Made by a program: the position numbers and the translations under genes. Below, one piece after another: positions 40,301 through 50,200 of a DNA stretch of 64,000 nucleotides. The notes below the pieces were generated by a model. It was not told the DNA's origin and ran no database searches. It saw only the letters and a program-made list of their open reading frames with translations. Where the stretch lies: the NCBI GenBank assembly GCA_030141605.1, contig JAQGDQ010000562.1, positions 62,001-126,000 on the forward strand, given 5' to 3'. Numbering within the stretch: the stretch's first letter is position 1; each line of letters opens with the position of its first letter. This DNA is from Tubiluchus corallicola (taxonomy: Eukaryota > Priapulida > Priapulimorpha > Priapulimorphida > Tubiluchidae).

Positions 40301-43300
40301 ATACTAATTCAAACTTCAGCTTTAGCTATCTAATTTTTGTAAAAAATTATTCTACCTTTGACAGAAATTGATAGTGCCCTGCTTTTCTACAGCTGATGGA
40401 TGACGTCATTAATGAAGAATGGGGTATTCAATATGGGAACTCCCAAGTGTGAAATGACCGCAACTTCAAACTGATTTTATTAATTATACGATGTGCTTAT
40501 CACACTTTCATTACTAAGTAAATTCCAACATTTTTTCCAAACACTGAAATAAACCTAACTTTCCAGAAGGCTTGGCCTTTCCTTTAATACATGCCATGCT
40601 ACTGAATGCAGATTCAAACTCGCAGATTGTTAAACGACATAAAACACAGCAAACATAACACAATAGATATATTAATAAACTTTTGAATATCACCCAAGAG
40701 ACGAGGGATCGACACCAACAATTTCATATGTTTAGAATTACACTCACCTCTCCTGGTTTATTATATACATAACAGTTGGTGAAAACAGTATTGAAGTCTT
40801 CTATGCATTCCTCAGCACTGTAATACCATTTATGTTCCAACCGTTTCTTTATTGTGCCTAAATCCATCGGATGTTTTATGATTTTGTGGTAATCCTGTAA
40901 TCAAGAGCAATAATACACAATCAATTCATTAAAAAGCTCCTGCAATGCAAAACAAATGTTCAAATATTTGCAATGTTTTCGCACCGCATAAAAAATCAAC
41001 AAACAATTACAAGTAACTTTTACAAAAACACGAAAGATGAAAAAATGGAAATCCTAATGTACGAAAAATAGGTGAAACGTGCAAAATTTCAGCAACACCA
41101 CATCTTTTTGACCAGAAAAAAATTAAAACTGTAGCCTTACTAATTCCTGTTTTGCTAAGCCAACCACAAATAACCGAAAAAGCAGCTGTAACATCACACA
41201 GCAAAACACATTTTAGACAACAAAAGTCCAGAGAAAATTCAACAATTAAATATTTTTCTGACTCCTCTTTACAATTAGGCAGTTTTAGAATATAGAATGT
41301 CAGACTTTGAAGTGGATGAACCATAAAAGTGAATTCTCTTTACAACTAACTAACCATTGTAGGATGACACACACTTTTGAGAAAAGATAAGTTTTCTTTT
41401 GTTTGTTATCCCCTCCCTTGTTTATATTTATTCATACTGTTGTAAAAACACAACGAGAACGTATAAGAAAATTAACAAGTGGGTCGTGTCGTTATTTTCT
41501 GTCAAACAAAATCACTTTCCAGACTATTCAGAAACAAGGAAAAGCAATTCCAGACATTGTTAAACTATTGTGAAAAGTAACAAATGCTACAAACATCTCA
41601 TTGAGTATTTGAGTGCTTGAGTCCTTGCAGTGTGCTGGCTTGTATAAAAAACAAATTCCAGGAAAATGCGGTGTTAAGTGAATCACTGCTAAATAAAGCC
41701 GTACTTTCATAGGCAAGAACACATTTCTCTGACGGCAAACCAATATATGTCTAGCACTTTTAATGAGTTCTAATCCTAGTATATTTACAAAGATTTTTTT
41801 GCTAAACCTGAAAAGTAATTATTTAATGTACTATTAAGTGTTAAACAGCCGTCATTGCTATAAAGTACTGTCTTTGTCGTTTCTTAGGTATTTCATAGAG
41901 ATCAAATCTGTAATATGAATGCAAATTATCATCTACATTTGCTTTATGAAATATTTACTTTATCTATGTTTGTAAATGAAATTAAAGCCTTCCTTTCATT
42001 TCATGCCAAGGTTGAGGTCATGTTAATCACATTAGAAAAAGTAGGCTGCCGATAGTTGTGGGTCAATTGGTCCCTTCTTTCCATGAGCAATTACAACTTG
42101 TTGTTAGAAACTTAAAAATATGTACATTTGTGTGAAAAGCTTACCAGGCAACTATCAATTTGTTATTACATGTACTATCATAGTCAGGAAATTCAACTTT
42201 GTCATAATTATCTTTTCTGACAGAAAAAAAGTTCAATGGCATATTAACACTGCTAGTGACTATTTAGGCATAATACTTATTGGGTAAATGGGCTGGCAAA
42301 CGTCTAGCAACCAGAAGCATAAAATGTGGATATCATTAAATAGTTTGACAATTGTTTCATTACAATTACTGCATTAGCATTTGAGAGTAACTGGTTTTTC
42401 TAGTATCGTTCTGTAAATATTAGCTCCTGTACTTGCAATCGTTTTGCTGCAGGTGGCACCACATATTTCCGTTAGTTATGAGTCATAGTGTGTCCTATAC
42501 ACATCGACCTTGCAATCGTTTTGCCGCGGGTGGCACCACATATTTCCGTTAGTTATGAGTCATATGTCTTACCGTCGGCGGTGTTAGTAAAAATAATCTA
42601 ATTTCATTATCAATGATTTAATACATTGTTACAAAATTTTTGTCACTTTTGAAATTTCGTGTATAGTAGTTAGTTTTTCAAAATTTCATTCGTTTCGTTC
42701 CTGTATTATTGTAAGTAAGGAAAATTTTGCTCGTTTCGTCCATGTATCGTCTACCAAATACTGTCCCCATTATCACAGTATCATGGCTTTCATCTATCAC
42801 CTTTAACTACACATTGACACACAAAATGTTTTTCAACTGTGATGTTGACGAAGCATTCAGAACACCAAACTCAAACAAATGTCATCCATAAGGTAGCCAT
42901 TTTGTATGGGATTTGACAACACAGCATGAACTCAAAACCCAAGCAAAAGCTGCCAACATTTCTAACACATTTCTCTGCACACCGCAAATTATTCTTGTTT
43001 TCATTATAGAAATTTATATTCGAATACTTTCTGCATTTTAGCTTATTCTAGACTTTTGTTTTGTCAAGAACCACAAAATGGCTAAGGATTTACAGAGATT
43101 CTGATCAAATCTAATGATCTTGAATTGATTTGCATTATAGTCAAACACCATTGTAATTCCCCCATTTATAACACCAACCTGGCTTAAAGGACAAGAAAAG
43201 GGGTACCTGAAGTAGTTTCAGAAAAATCGCCTTAAATTATATTACTTTATAGCTATTTTTTTGCATATATCGTACTTGCGTTAAAAGGAATTTTATCGTT

Positions 43301-43410
43301 TTCATTTTAAATCTCCCGCAATACTCTTCCGACCGTGCCATTACATGACATCACCTACACTCAGGGGAAGAAAAGGGAATGTTAAGCTATGCCCAAAAAA
43401 ATATTTCATG

Positions 43411-43451
<41 letters not shown>

Positions 43452-45564
43452 CTTCTGCTTGAAAGACTTATGTAACTAGAAAAGAAAATTATTATTCAAA
43501 ATGATTTAACCAACTGTTAAAATGTCGTTGACTCACTTCCAGGGTGCATCACTCGCTAACCAAAAACGTATTTTTAATCTTACTGACAATATACGGTAAT
43601 TTAAAATTTTACTTAGTTAGTGACGTGTGCGCCACAATGTTCTAATTAACAGTCACTGCGGGAGTTTAAATTTACATGTTTTATACAGCGCTACTGCCAA
43701 CGCAAACCCTGTATGCAAAAAGACAGCAAGTCAGTGGTATAAAATTTCAAGACGAATTTTTTAAGCTTTATGTAGGTGGAGGCTTTTCTTGTGCTTTAAC
43801 ACAAATATTTTTGCACAGACGTGTACGTATTAATGCACTTCGTTATAACGTCAAACTCACATAATGCCAACCTCCTTTGTAGACCCGAAAGAGGCATGAT
43901 TATATACACCCATATATTGGAAAGATTTTGTGTGCCAATATGCATTTGAAGATGAAGAGCATGTACAGCGAGTACATATTTATGTACACGCTAAATAACT
44001 GTTTAGACGTAGGAGTCGGAGCAGGACTATCCAAAATTCTAGAAGTCCGAGTTGGGAGCTAGATTTACCAACTCCATAGCTTTGAATTAGAAACACCTAT
44101 TACTTACTGGCAAACCAAGCTTGATGGCATCAACAGGTACTTGAAATGGCCAAGCAAACTGATGTTTCCAAACAGGCTTCATTACATGCTTTTGGATGTA
44201 GTCAAGTTGGTTTGTGCTCCGCGTTTTCTTGGTCGGTGGTGGAATAAATGGAGGCTGCACAAATCCAGACGCTGGAATAGTTCTTTCTGCCTCTGGCATA
44301 TCCTAGAAACACCAAAATAAAAATTTTATTATTAATTAGGAAATAGAAATGACGGCAAAAATTCTCCACAAAAACTTTACTCAAATACCTAAATTCTAAG
44401 TTTTATTCTATTTTATTGCTCTGACATTGTTTTATCACATGCAAACTTAGTTTCACAAACAAACAAGTTAACTACTTCAGTGTAATTATCTATAAACTGA
44501 TGCAAAAATCAAGGACTTATTTTAACTTTTAGTAACATAATGCACTAAGCAAGTTGTTACCTGCCACAAAATTCCCACAAGTTAATTTATTACATGAAAG
44601 AAGAAATGCACAATTATTAAATTAAAACAATGTAAATATAAAAATAAAAAGTGATTTAGAATTCGGCTTATACTTCTTAGCATGCCTAAGATCAATTTAC
44701 CAAGGTGATCAAGGCTTATTTTCCACCTTTCCGTATAGATGAATTTCGTCCGCGTAGGAATCTAACAAAAGCATCGCAATCGTAGTGCTCACTTGCTTAT
44801 CATTATGCGAAAACATTATCATTGGGAATTTCTGTGCTATAATTAATGCAGATATAGGGCACCAAACAGTGCAATTTTTACAAAAGCTCAATCACCATGA
44901 CAGTTGTAAACAGGCGATTATTCTTGGCATGTCAACTGGCTAGTGTTTACGTGTATTTAAAGCTCGGGGAAACTAAAAGAAAATATAGATTTTGCATGCA
45001 AGATTTTAAAAAGTTTTTAAAAAGGCATAACAATTAGGTGCAATTTTACAACTACTTTAAAAATAAAATTAAAATTTGCAGACAAAAAGTACTTTTACAG
45101 GTAGGCTCGTTTTTTAATTATTGCTACGTGTCTCAATACTATTGAATAAGCTTCTTATTTTACATCTGCTTTGAAATGGAACTGTAAGGAATAATCTGCT
45201 TTAATTACCATAGTCGGGAAAGTTAATAGTCTAACTTTTCTGATTTTATGTGATTTTCTAGCAATTGTGTAGACACTATCGCACAAAAATGGTTTTCACG
45301 AAGTTTGCAAATTGCATTTGGAGACTCAAACTCTCTAACTAGCCCTCAAACACAAATAAGCAAGCACTGTTACAGAGAATGCAAAGCAGGATGGGCAAAA
45401 ACCTACAAAGTCAGCAGGAAAATATGATAAAAAAGTGATTAGAATGATTCTAAAGGGCCTACCAACTTTTTATCTTCGTAGATGTGCCTCATAATTACTA
45501 GCTAATGGCAAGTCACACTTTTAATTTTAGTTAAACTTACACTTGATGCTTCACCATTTTCCAT
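16315..45564 (-). CDS. BRD4: BET bromodomain protein, long BRD4-type
   Basis: Acetyl-lysine reader that recruits P-TEFb for transcription elongation. Coding exons, 5' to 3': 45564-45541, 44302-44108, 40894-40748, 39304-39083, 38684-38433, 36709-36509, 36209-36111, 34780-34679, 33852-33724, 32149-31970, 31877-31749, 30869-30559, 29251-29091, 27313-27146, 25661-25518, 25105-24992, 24454-24426, 24252-24177, 23229-23071, 22661-22579, 21932-21803, 20838-20696, 18998-18861, 18653-18562, 17051-16910, 16380-16315. They join in frame to 1211 aa (human long BRD4: 1362). Bromodomain 1 spans about 40-150 (WPF 59-61, Asn118) and bromodomain 2 about 360-475 (WPF 384-386, Asn443). A basic patch lies at 535-549, the ET domain at about 701-773, a Ser/acidic run at 822-859, a Gln/Glu/Arg coiled coil at about 1100-1190, and the C-terminal motif [19 protein letters not shown] at the end. 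That motif marks the long BRD4/BRDT/fs(1)h class. It is probably the single pre-duplication BET gene. Confidence 0.94.
16381..16909 (-). other. BET intron 25
   Basis: Non-coding intron between the coiled-coil exon and the C-terminal motif exon. No repeat or RNA recognised. Confidence 0.7.
17052..18561 (-). other. BET intron 24
   Basis: Intron holding an unexplained minus-strand ORF of 107 codons (18460-18137) and a GGGTACC-rich patch near 17610-17670 that may be a transposon remnant. The word TGCCTGGTCCA occurs twice, near 17098 and 17160. Confidence 0.5.
18137..18460 (-). other. Unidentified 107-codon ORF inside BET intron 24
   Basis: ATG-initiated ORF on the same strand as BET. It is less AT-rich than the surrounding intron and has no low complexity. 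Its C-terminal half includes [21 protein letters not shown] do not recognise a family. A decayed transposon gene is the likeliest origin, and chance is possible. Confidence 0.2.
19647..19802 (+). mobile_element. Fragment of a Tc/mariner-like repeat (CAGTCAAA family)
   Basis: Begins CAGTCAAATCTCCCTC after a TA dinucleotide. Internally it shares diverged phrases with the copy at 57811: AATGTCCATATTT, ACATTAAAGCACC and TTATAATG. No right end was found, so it is truncated. It lies in BET intron 22. Confidence 0.5.
22181..22238. repeat. 29-bp tandem duplication
   Basis: AGGCTTGAAGACTAGTT occurs at 22181 and 22210 with similar following bases. Two copies, in BET intron 20. Confidence 0.8.
22270..22472 (-). 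mobile_element. LINE reverse-transcriptase C-terminal remnant
   Basis: The minus-strand translation includes [18 protein letters not shown], then [11 protein letters not shown] and later [10 protein letters not shown]. This spacing matches the conserved tail of CR1/L2/Rex-type ORF2 proteins (KALHGLAPSYLSDL ... SRSLRSSD ... RAFSVAAPKLWN). The remnant ends in a stop and is truncated on both sides. It is in the same orientation as BET, in intron 20. Confidence 0.6.
23326..23984. mobile_element. piggyBac-like MITE with TTAA target site
   Basis: The left end is TTAA then CTCCTTGAGGACC. The right end is GGTCCTGAAGGAG then TTAA (23985-23988). The 13-base inverted repeats differ at one position. TTAA on both sides is the signature of piggyBac insertion. 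The 659-base interior has no transposase ORF, so the element is non-autonomous. It lies in BET intron 18. Confidence 0.8.
24426..24454 (-). CDS. BRD4: 29-nt BET microexon
   Basis: A microexon of 29 bases encodes [10 protein letters not shown] when joined to the preceding phase-1 exon. It has a TTTTCAG acceptor and a GTAATA donor. Skipping it would shift the reading frame, so constitutive inclusion is expected. Confidence 0.8.
25716..25838. repeat. TA / TATG / TACG compound microsatellite
   Basis: ATATATCATATATTATAT-type sequence followed by TACATACA and an uninterrupted (TACG)n run. It is largely self-complementary. It lies in BET intron 14. Confidence 0.88.
26022..26110. mobile_element. Fragment of the CAGTAAGTCCTC MITE family
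   Basis: Begins CAGTTAGTCCTCATTTAAC, resembling the terminal repeat of the element at 27478. No matching right end was found. BET intron 14. Confidence 0.45.
27478..28175. mobile_element. Tigger/pogo-like MITE, CAGTAAGTCCTC ends
   Basis: The left end CAGTAAGTCCTCACTTAACG and the right end (reverse complement CAGTAAGTCCTCGCTTAATG) are inverted repeats of about 20 bases with three mismatches. Further inside, both arms keep GACGCTAAT-like words. There is no transposase ORF in the 698 bases. The terminal sequence style fits Tigger/pogo elements. The target duplication is ambiguous because the flanks are TG and CA. It lies in BET intron 13. Confidence 0.72.
28236..28312. repeat. ATC/TCA-rich simple repeat
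   Basis: Imperfect CATCATCATTATCATC run in BET intron 13. Confidence 0.75.
29332..29763. mobile_element. Tc/mariner-like MITE, CTCGGTTTGCCGGAC ends
   Basis: TA (29330-29331) is followed by CAATAATATCTCGGTTTGCC. The reverse complement of the right end reads CACTCACATCTCGGTTTGCC and is followed by TA (29764-29765). CTCGGTTTGCCGGAC is identical on both arms. The 432-base length, the TA duplication and the lack of an ORF fit a pogo/Tigger-type MITE. It lies in BET intron 12. Confidence 0.8.
29891..30494. mobile_element. MITE with CCGTATATAC ends and TA target site
   Basis: TA then CCGTATATACTTATGTACAA on the left; TTGTACACACGTATATACGG then TA on the right. The inverted repeats are about 22 bases with two mismatches. 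The 604-base interior has no recognised protein. It lies in BET intron 12, about 130 bases from the element at 29332. Confidence 0.72.
31030..31330 (+). mobile_element. Probable LINE 3' end
   Basis: T-rich sequence with TGTATATTTTGTTTTACC, then GTGGACCACTTCGGAAATAA, ending in AATAAACACTTAATAATAATAG. The order (T-rich tail, GTGGACC box, AATAA repeats) is typical of 3' ends of CR1/L2/Rex-type LINEs. No coding part remains, suggesting a 5'-truncated insertion. It lies in BET intron 11, antisense to the gene. Confidence 0.45.
33253..33557. mobile_element. Tigger-like MITE, CAGGTAGTCATTGACT ends
   Basis: The left end CAGGTAGTCATTGACTCACA and the right end (reverse complement CAGGTAGTCATTGACTTACG) are near-perfect inverted repeats around 305 bases without an ORF. 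TA precedes the left end and CA follows the right end, consistent with a decayed TA duplication. It lies in BET intron 9. Confidence 0.75.
34966..36115. repeat. 69-bp tandem array abutting the BET exon 7 donor
   Basis: About 17 head-to-tail 69-base units run from the last codon of BET exon 7 into intron 7. On the minus strand each unit contains GCTGTGAATATATTG and CTTGTAGGTTCTTCAC. The first unit supplies the true donor GCT|GTGAGT (36110-36105). The interior units that I read have GTGAAT instead, and the far unit again has GCT|GTGAGT (35006-35001). The two donors are exactly 16 units (1104 bases) apart. The exon 7 reading frame stays open through the whole array, as does one frame on the opposite strand. 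Confidence 0.95.
37203..38432 (-). other. BET intron 5 interior
   Basis: Non-coding, AT-rich. No transposon ends, RNA genes or coding exons recognised. Confidence 0.5.
39356..40050. mobile_element. hAT-like MITE with perfect 8-bp duplication
   Basis: AATGTAAC at 39348-39355 is repeated exactly at 40051-40058. Between them lies a 695-base insert with ends TAGGGATGTTACCAAAA and, in reverse complement, CAAGGATGTTACCAAAA. The interior is rich in ACCGAAA/CTGAAACCG words and has no transposase. An 8-bp duplication and these ends indicate a hAT-superfamily MITE. It lies in BET intron 3, about 50 bases from exon 4. Confidence 0.85.
42432..42567. repeat. 77-bp tandem duplication
   Basis: CTTGCAATCGTTTTGC begins at 42432 and again at 42509. 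The following bases, through GTGGCACCACATATTTCCG and TTAGTTATGAGTCATA, are nearly identical in the two copies. BET intron 2. Confidence 0.85.
43183..43693 (+). repeat. Dispersed ~0.5-kb repeat, copy 1
   Basis: From CTTAAAGGACAAG to TTTATACAGCGCTA this matches the reverse complement of 52245-52791 along its length. Shared words include TCAGAAAAATCGCCTTAAA, CTAACCAAAAACGTATTTTT and AGACTTATGTAACTAGAAA. This copy contains a (TA)n run at 43414-43449. No inverted ends or protein were seen, so its class is open. Confidence 0.8.
43414..43449. repeat. (TA)n microsatellite
   Basis: Uninterrupted TA run inside the dispersed repeat; absent from the second copy at 52 kb. Confidence 0.9.
45541..45564 (-). 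CDS. BRD4: First BET coding exon
   Basis: Encodes MENGEASS and ends at AGT|GTAAGT, phase 0. The next exon begins with Asp-Met-Pro. The ATG is the only in-frame start that keeps the N-terminus open. The acceptor-like TTTGTAG ends at 45582, giving a 17-nt leader. Confidence 0.72.
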
Positions 45565-45581
45565 GTTTTCTTAGTTTCCAC

Positions 45582-47226
45582 CTACAAAGTGTGGCTCTAA
45601 ATCTAAAACACAATTATATAGAGCATTATTATACTACAAATTTTAATATTATTGTCAAAAGTATCACATATGCCTTTAAAACGTGGTGCTGTTAACATAC
45701 TAGAAAATACTTGGCACATTAATATAATATTTAAAAGCAAAAACAAATAAATTTGTTTACAACAATTTATTTCTTGTTTATTCACTGCAGCATTCAATTA
45801 ATCTACAAATACATTTAAAAAATCATTTTCACTGTTACACACGACTCACTTATGTGAACAGAAATATACCAGAAGTATACAACCACAAATATTACACAAC
45901 AGAAAAATCGTCTACAGTCACCACAGCTGTTCTCCAACATATTTACAAAAAAAATTGAAGTTGAAAGTTCACGGTAAGCCTATAAGTACTGGACATACAC
46001 AATTACACATCACTTACATGTAAATTAGACATTCAGAAAGTAAATCTACCCTTTATTTCATTAGTTAGATGCAGGACTATTAATGCCTTTGGTTAAACAA
46101 CCATACCCACATACTAGTCAACCCTTTGTAAAAAAAACAACAGTGAAGTCATTTACTGATGTATATTTAAGAAAGACATTGTAGTTTGTAACAAATTTTG
46201 CTAAACAAGATAAATAAAAATTCTTTTCGCAAAAACCGAGATTTGTTATAATAAAATCTAGAAATTTCTGACAAATTTTCAACAAGGTATTTCAGAAATA
46301 AAGAGTCGTCAAGCTTTGTTTTATTTCAGCAATGAACGTTAAGCGAAATTCTAGAAATGCAAATCTACAAAAACTAGACGATTTTAATTCTGTACAAAAA
46401 GGAAAACCGGAAATTTTTGTACTCTAATCATCCCAAGAAACAAAGCGAGAAGACCAAAACTACACAAAATGGCGTAAGATTTAAACAGCGCCACCCCGAG
46501 CACGAGTATGAATCATTACCGAAATATTCTAAAAATTGAAAAAAGCTCAGAGATTCTTTAGAAATGAAAAGATCAAAATAATTATTAATGCTTCGTTCAT
46601 TATTGTTTTAATAATTAGTATTTTTATAATGTTGACTTGTCTAGCGCAAAGTATTTAAATATAAGTATTTACGTTGGCCAAAATGTTTAATAAATTGTGA
46701 CTTAAAGTGAACTGTTCTTTTCGAAATAAAAATAAAAAAACAGACATATCATGTAAACATTAAAACTTTTTTTGCTCTCAATCATCTTACCCATTTATTT
46801 TATTTTGACGAACGGCGAACGAAAGCGGACTTATCTCAATGTGCTCAGTCTACGATCACGTGATCACATACATTGGCTTGCATATTTTTGTATAAACAAA
46901 CGGATACAAGTTAAAGTTTTGATTATAACAGCGTGCACGTGGCTTATTATTAACCTTTATCAAATATTGTTGTGGACCAATGTATGACTATCACATACGC
47001 GATGCTAATTCGCACATCATTCCACAAAATTTAGCGGTAACACGAAAGAAACCTCCCTCCACCAAATCGGCGAAGGGAGTGCTGAACTATTAGCTTTCAC
47101 GCAGTAGCCACAGCTCGACACATCACACGTGATTGGCTGTTGCGCATTGAAAGCTAGTGCCTGCTAAGCAGTAGCAGCTGTTACTAATCTTAAAATTGGT
47201 TCAGGCCTTTTGTGTGATATTTGCAG
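45582..47226. promoter_or_regulatory. Divergent BET/TYW3 intergenic interval
   Basis: 1.65 kb separates two divergently transcribed genes. Visible motifs are a 12-base palindrome GATCACGTGATC at 46854-46865 and a second CACGTG at 47126-47131, immediately followed by ATTGGCT (an inverted CCAAT box) at 47132-47138. These suggest a shared promoter close to TYW3, but no initiation site can be read from sequence. Confidence 0.45.
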
Positions 47227-47236
47227 TAGGCCTGCA

Positions 47237-50200
47237 ATGAATAATGTTCAAAATTTTGCTTCTGCGAAGAAAAATCGATTTGCTTCAGTTGATTTGAGTA
47301 GGAAAGGTTCAATTGATTTACCTATTGTTGATCTGGTAACCTTCATCAATAGCAAAGAATTTCTATTCACCACTAGCTCCTGCTCTGGACGAATTGTGCT
47401 GTTTTCTATGGTATGCTATGTGAAAATTTTGCTGCTTGTGAACATGTACACATCACGAGTTGTTAAATATAATTATATTAATGTTTCTATACACTAATGT
47501 ACATCACTATTAGTTGTTTCCCCATAAACACCATTTTTATATGCTTGGTATATCAGCAGGGCACTTTATTTATGACTTTAGTCATAAATTGCATAAATAG
47601 CTTATTTAATACTAATTTCAGATTTTATTTATGACGTGTCAAATTTTGACCAAAAATGCCATCCTGAGCTAAAAGAAATACATATTTTTAATCAGAATCT
47701 TGTATTTTGCCTTTCTTCGTTCTTCATTACATTAAAATGTAATAAAAATGTCTACTTTCATCATTCCAAGGCCTGAAGTTTCTCGTATTGTTTTGCATGC
47801 AGGCATCCCTCCAGACTGAAATCCGTGATCGTGTTTATAATAATTATAGTATCGGTTTTAATTTGTTTAGGATGACCTATAAAATTACTGCTCATAAAAA
47901 TCAATCTATTAATTAATTCGTACAGTCACAATTCGTAGCCACAATTAGTACAAGTAAATAATGTATTTTTTTAAATATCGATTTTAAATTTAATGTTGGA
48001 AAATACTATTGGCTATTACATCTTTCTAGGGAACCGTCACGTATGTTTTCTAATTAAAATTACATTAAGCAAAATAACTAAACAAGAAAAACAGTTAAAT
48101 TTTAATGACAATGAAGCAACAAATTCTCCCAAAGATAAAATATGCTCAAATTCTAGCAGACGGCATTATTCTTATTTCTTGAGGATGAGGCAGTAAGGCA
48201 CGGGAAACGCTTGCGGCAAACTCGAGCTAAAACCTACACCCAAGCCATTGACTTACGCCGCTTAGGGGTAAGCATCGAAGTTCGGTTCGATTCGAATTCG
48301 AAAGTCACAAAGTCGGTTCGATTCGAATTCGCTTTCTGGTAGAGAATGCTCACCCCTAACGCCGCTAGGATGAGAAAGGCACTGAAATGAACGTGCAAAG
48401 AAAAGAATTAGAAGTGTAGATTTCTGTTATTGTGCAGAGCGTAGGTTTGAGGCGGCAGAACTTTAGGACATTAAAATAGGTAAGCTGTCTTTAATTCAAA
48501 TTTTCGATGGAACGACAACGATTCTGTCGGTGCCTATTTATTTTTTCGCGGTAACGCGCTCATTTACTTTTTATTATTTAGGTTGCTTCTAGACGAGTTA
48601 ATGACAGATAAACGCATCAGTTAGACAGTCTCAGTTACTGTGTTAGTCCACCAAACAGTCACGCGCAAGCTTCTTATGGACTGCCTGTGTGTGTGTGTGG
48701 GAGAGAGAGAGAGAGAGAGACGGTGGAAACAGTTTTCTGTACTGAATTTTTTGTTCCATTCATCGGGAAATGATTATTTTTCTTTCGTTATTTATGACAA
48801 ATTTGAAATCTTATTTATGACTATTTATGACTATTTTGCAAGAAAAGTCATAAATAAAGTGCCCTGTATATCAGTGAGTCTCATGCTAGATGTTGTGTTC
48901 AGATAATACTTATAAAATTTTACATCAATGTGCTCAGTTATTGCACAGCAGAGAACTGACCGAAGTAAGTTTTCTAATGAAACTGCTGACAGTCTAAACA
49001 GGGTGTTCACAAATACAAAGGGCTCATAAGACTAAATAGGTTTTAATAATCTAGAATATTACTTTACTAGTGTTAATTTTTATAGTTTATCAGAAATCTG
49101 AGGTATGGCTTTGCATCTATTCTAAAGTTTTTGGACACATTTATGTAGGACGTTGCACTTGTAAATGTATCTTGCATTTTTATTTTTGTCACAGGCTGAA
49201 ACAAAGAAAAAAGGTTGTCACTGGCATCTGGTGTCTCATGTTAAACTTGAGGATAATGCGCTGGTGAGTGGCTGTTCAAAGTTCGATGTGGTATATAAAT
49301 TCAGCTAGCTACCTTGACTTTTTCAGTTGTATTTTTGAATTTTTAAGTATTAATTGTGAACAGGCCATGAACTTTTATTGTTATGGTTTAGGCCTAAATA
49401 TGCCTGAGGTACTTGTCCTAGATGACTTTACTTTTAAATTTTCATTTTAAACTATCATTTGAAGATTTTTGCATGAAAAAGTAGAAGCCTCTACATCGCC
49501 TGACCTTTGTGACAATGTTGTTTGGTTGTGTATATAGCTAATCAAAAATGTCTCATACTCCAGATCACTAGACAGGCAACACTGTGCTAGCTAATAATTA
49601 GTAGTACATGAGAATGTTGAAGTAATAACAGTATTTGTACTGGTATTACATTTTAAAGACTGTACTGGATACTGGATGTTGTCATTGTTGTGTTGGGACA
49701 GAGTCAGCATTTACAAGGGAAAAGGAGTAAGTCAGTGTTTGTAAATTGCAAATTGTTTTGCACATTTCAAAAATCCCAAATTTATGTTAAGTACCTTTTG
49801 CCTGTCGTCGTTTTGTATTGTTTTTAATGTATGTGCTTGAACAGGGACCATATCTCAACTATGTTTGTGCCCAATGACCAGGGCAAATGATGGATTAGAG
49901 TGAATCTGTTCTTATACAGGATATGCACAATACAAAATCTGTGTGCAACAAGTTGTCTGAGGAAGATGTCTGCTTTCTGCAGATTCATTGAATGCTGTTT
50001 TACAATGTTGTTGCATGCATGCACATAAGCATGTTAAACATGCTTAATTTTATGTCTCAGACAAACTGATCCTGCTCTTGGGCTCGGAACAAAAATCTGC
50101 CTCGGGCAAAACCAGATCAAACTAATAAAAAGCAATTTATGTAGCATGTCGTCTAATAGTTGTTTCCTGAGGTTACCTATGATATAGTTTTCTTTATACA

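Larger units (their letters stand above)
43138..43890 (+). mobile_element. CAGTCAAA-family element split by another repeat
   Basis: The left part (43138-43182: TAGTCAAACACC, TTATAACACCAACC) and the right part (about 43780-43890: AACACAAATATTTTTGCACA, TATTAATGCACTTC) both resemble the copy at 57811. The 43183-43693 repeat sits between them, so the older element appears to have been interrupted. BET intron 2. Confidence 0.5.
47557..48866. mobile_element. 1.3-kb hAT-like element with perfect 8-bp duplication
   Basis: TATATCAG at 47549-47556 is repeated exactly at 48867-48874. The element ends are CAGGGCACTTTATTTATGAC and its reverse complement, identical over about 23 bases. Both subterminal regions repeat TTATTTATGAC words. 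No transposase was recognised in the 1310 bases. It contains a second, smaller insertion (48263-48358) and a GT/GA simple repeat. It lies in TYW3 intron 1. Confidence 0.9.

Noticed and set aside
48270-48335. tRNA-like GGTTCGATTC boxes
   Set aside because: They are the two arms of the 96-bp MITE; no acceptor stem, A box or anticodon arm is present.
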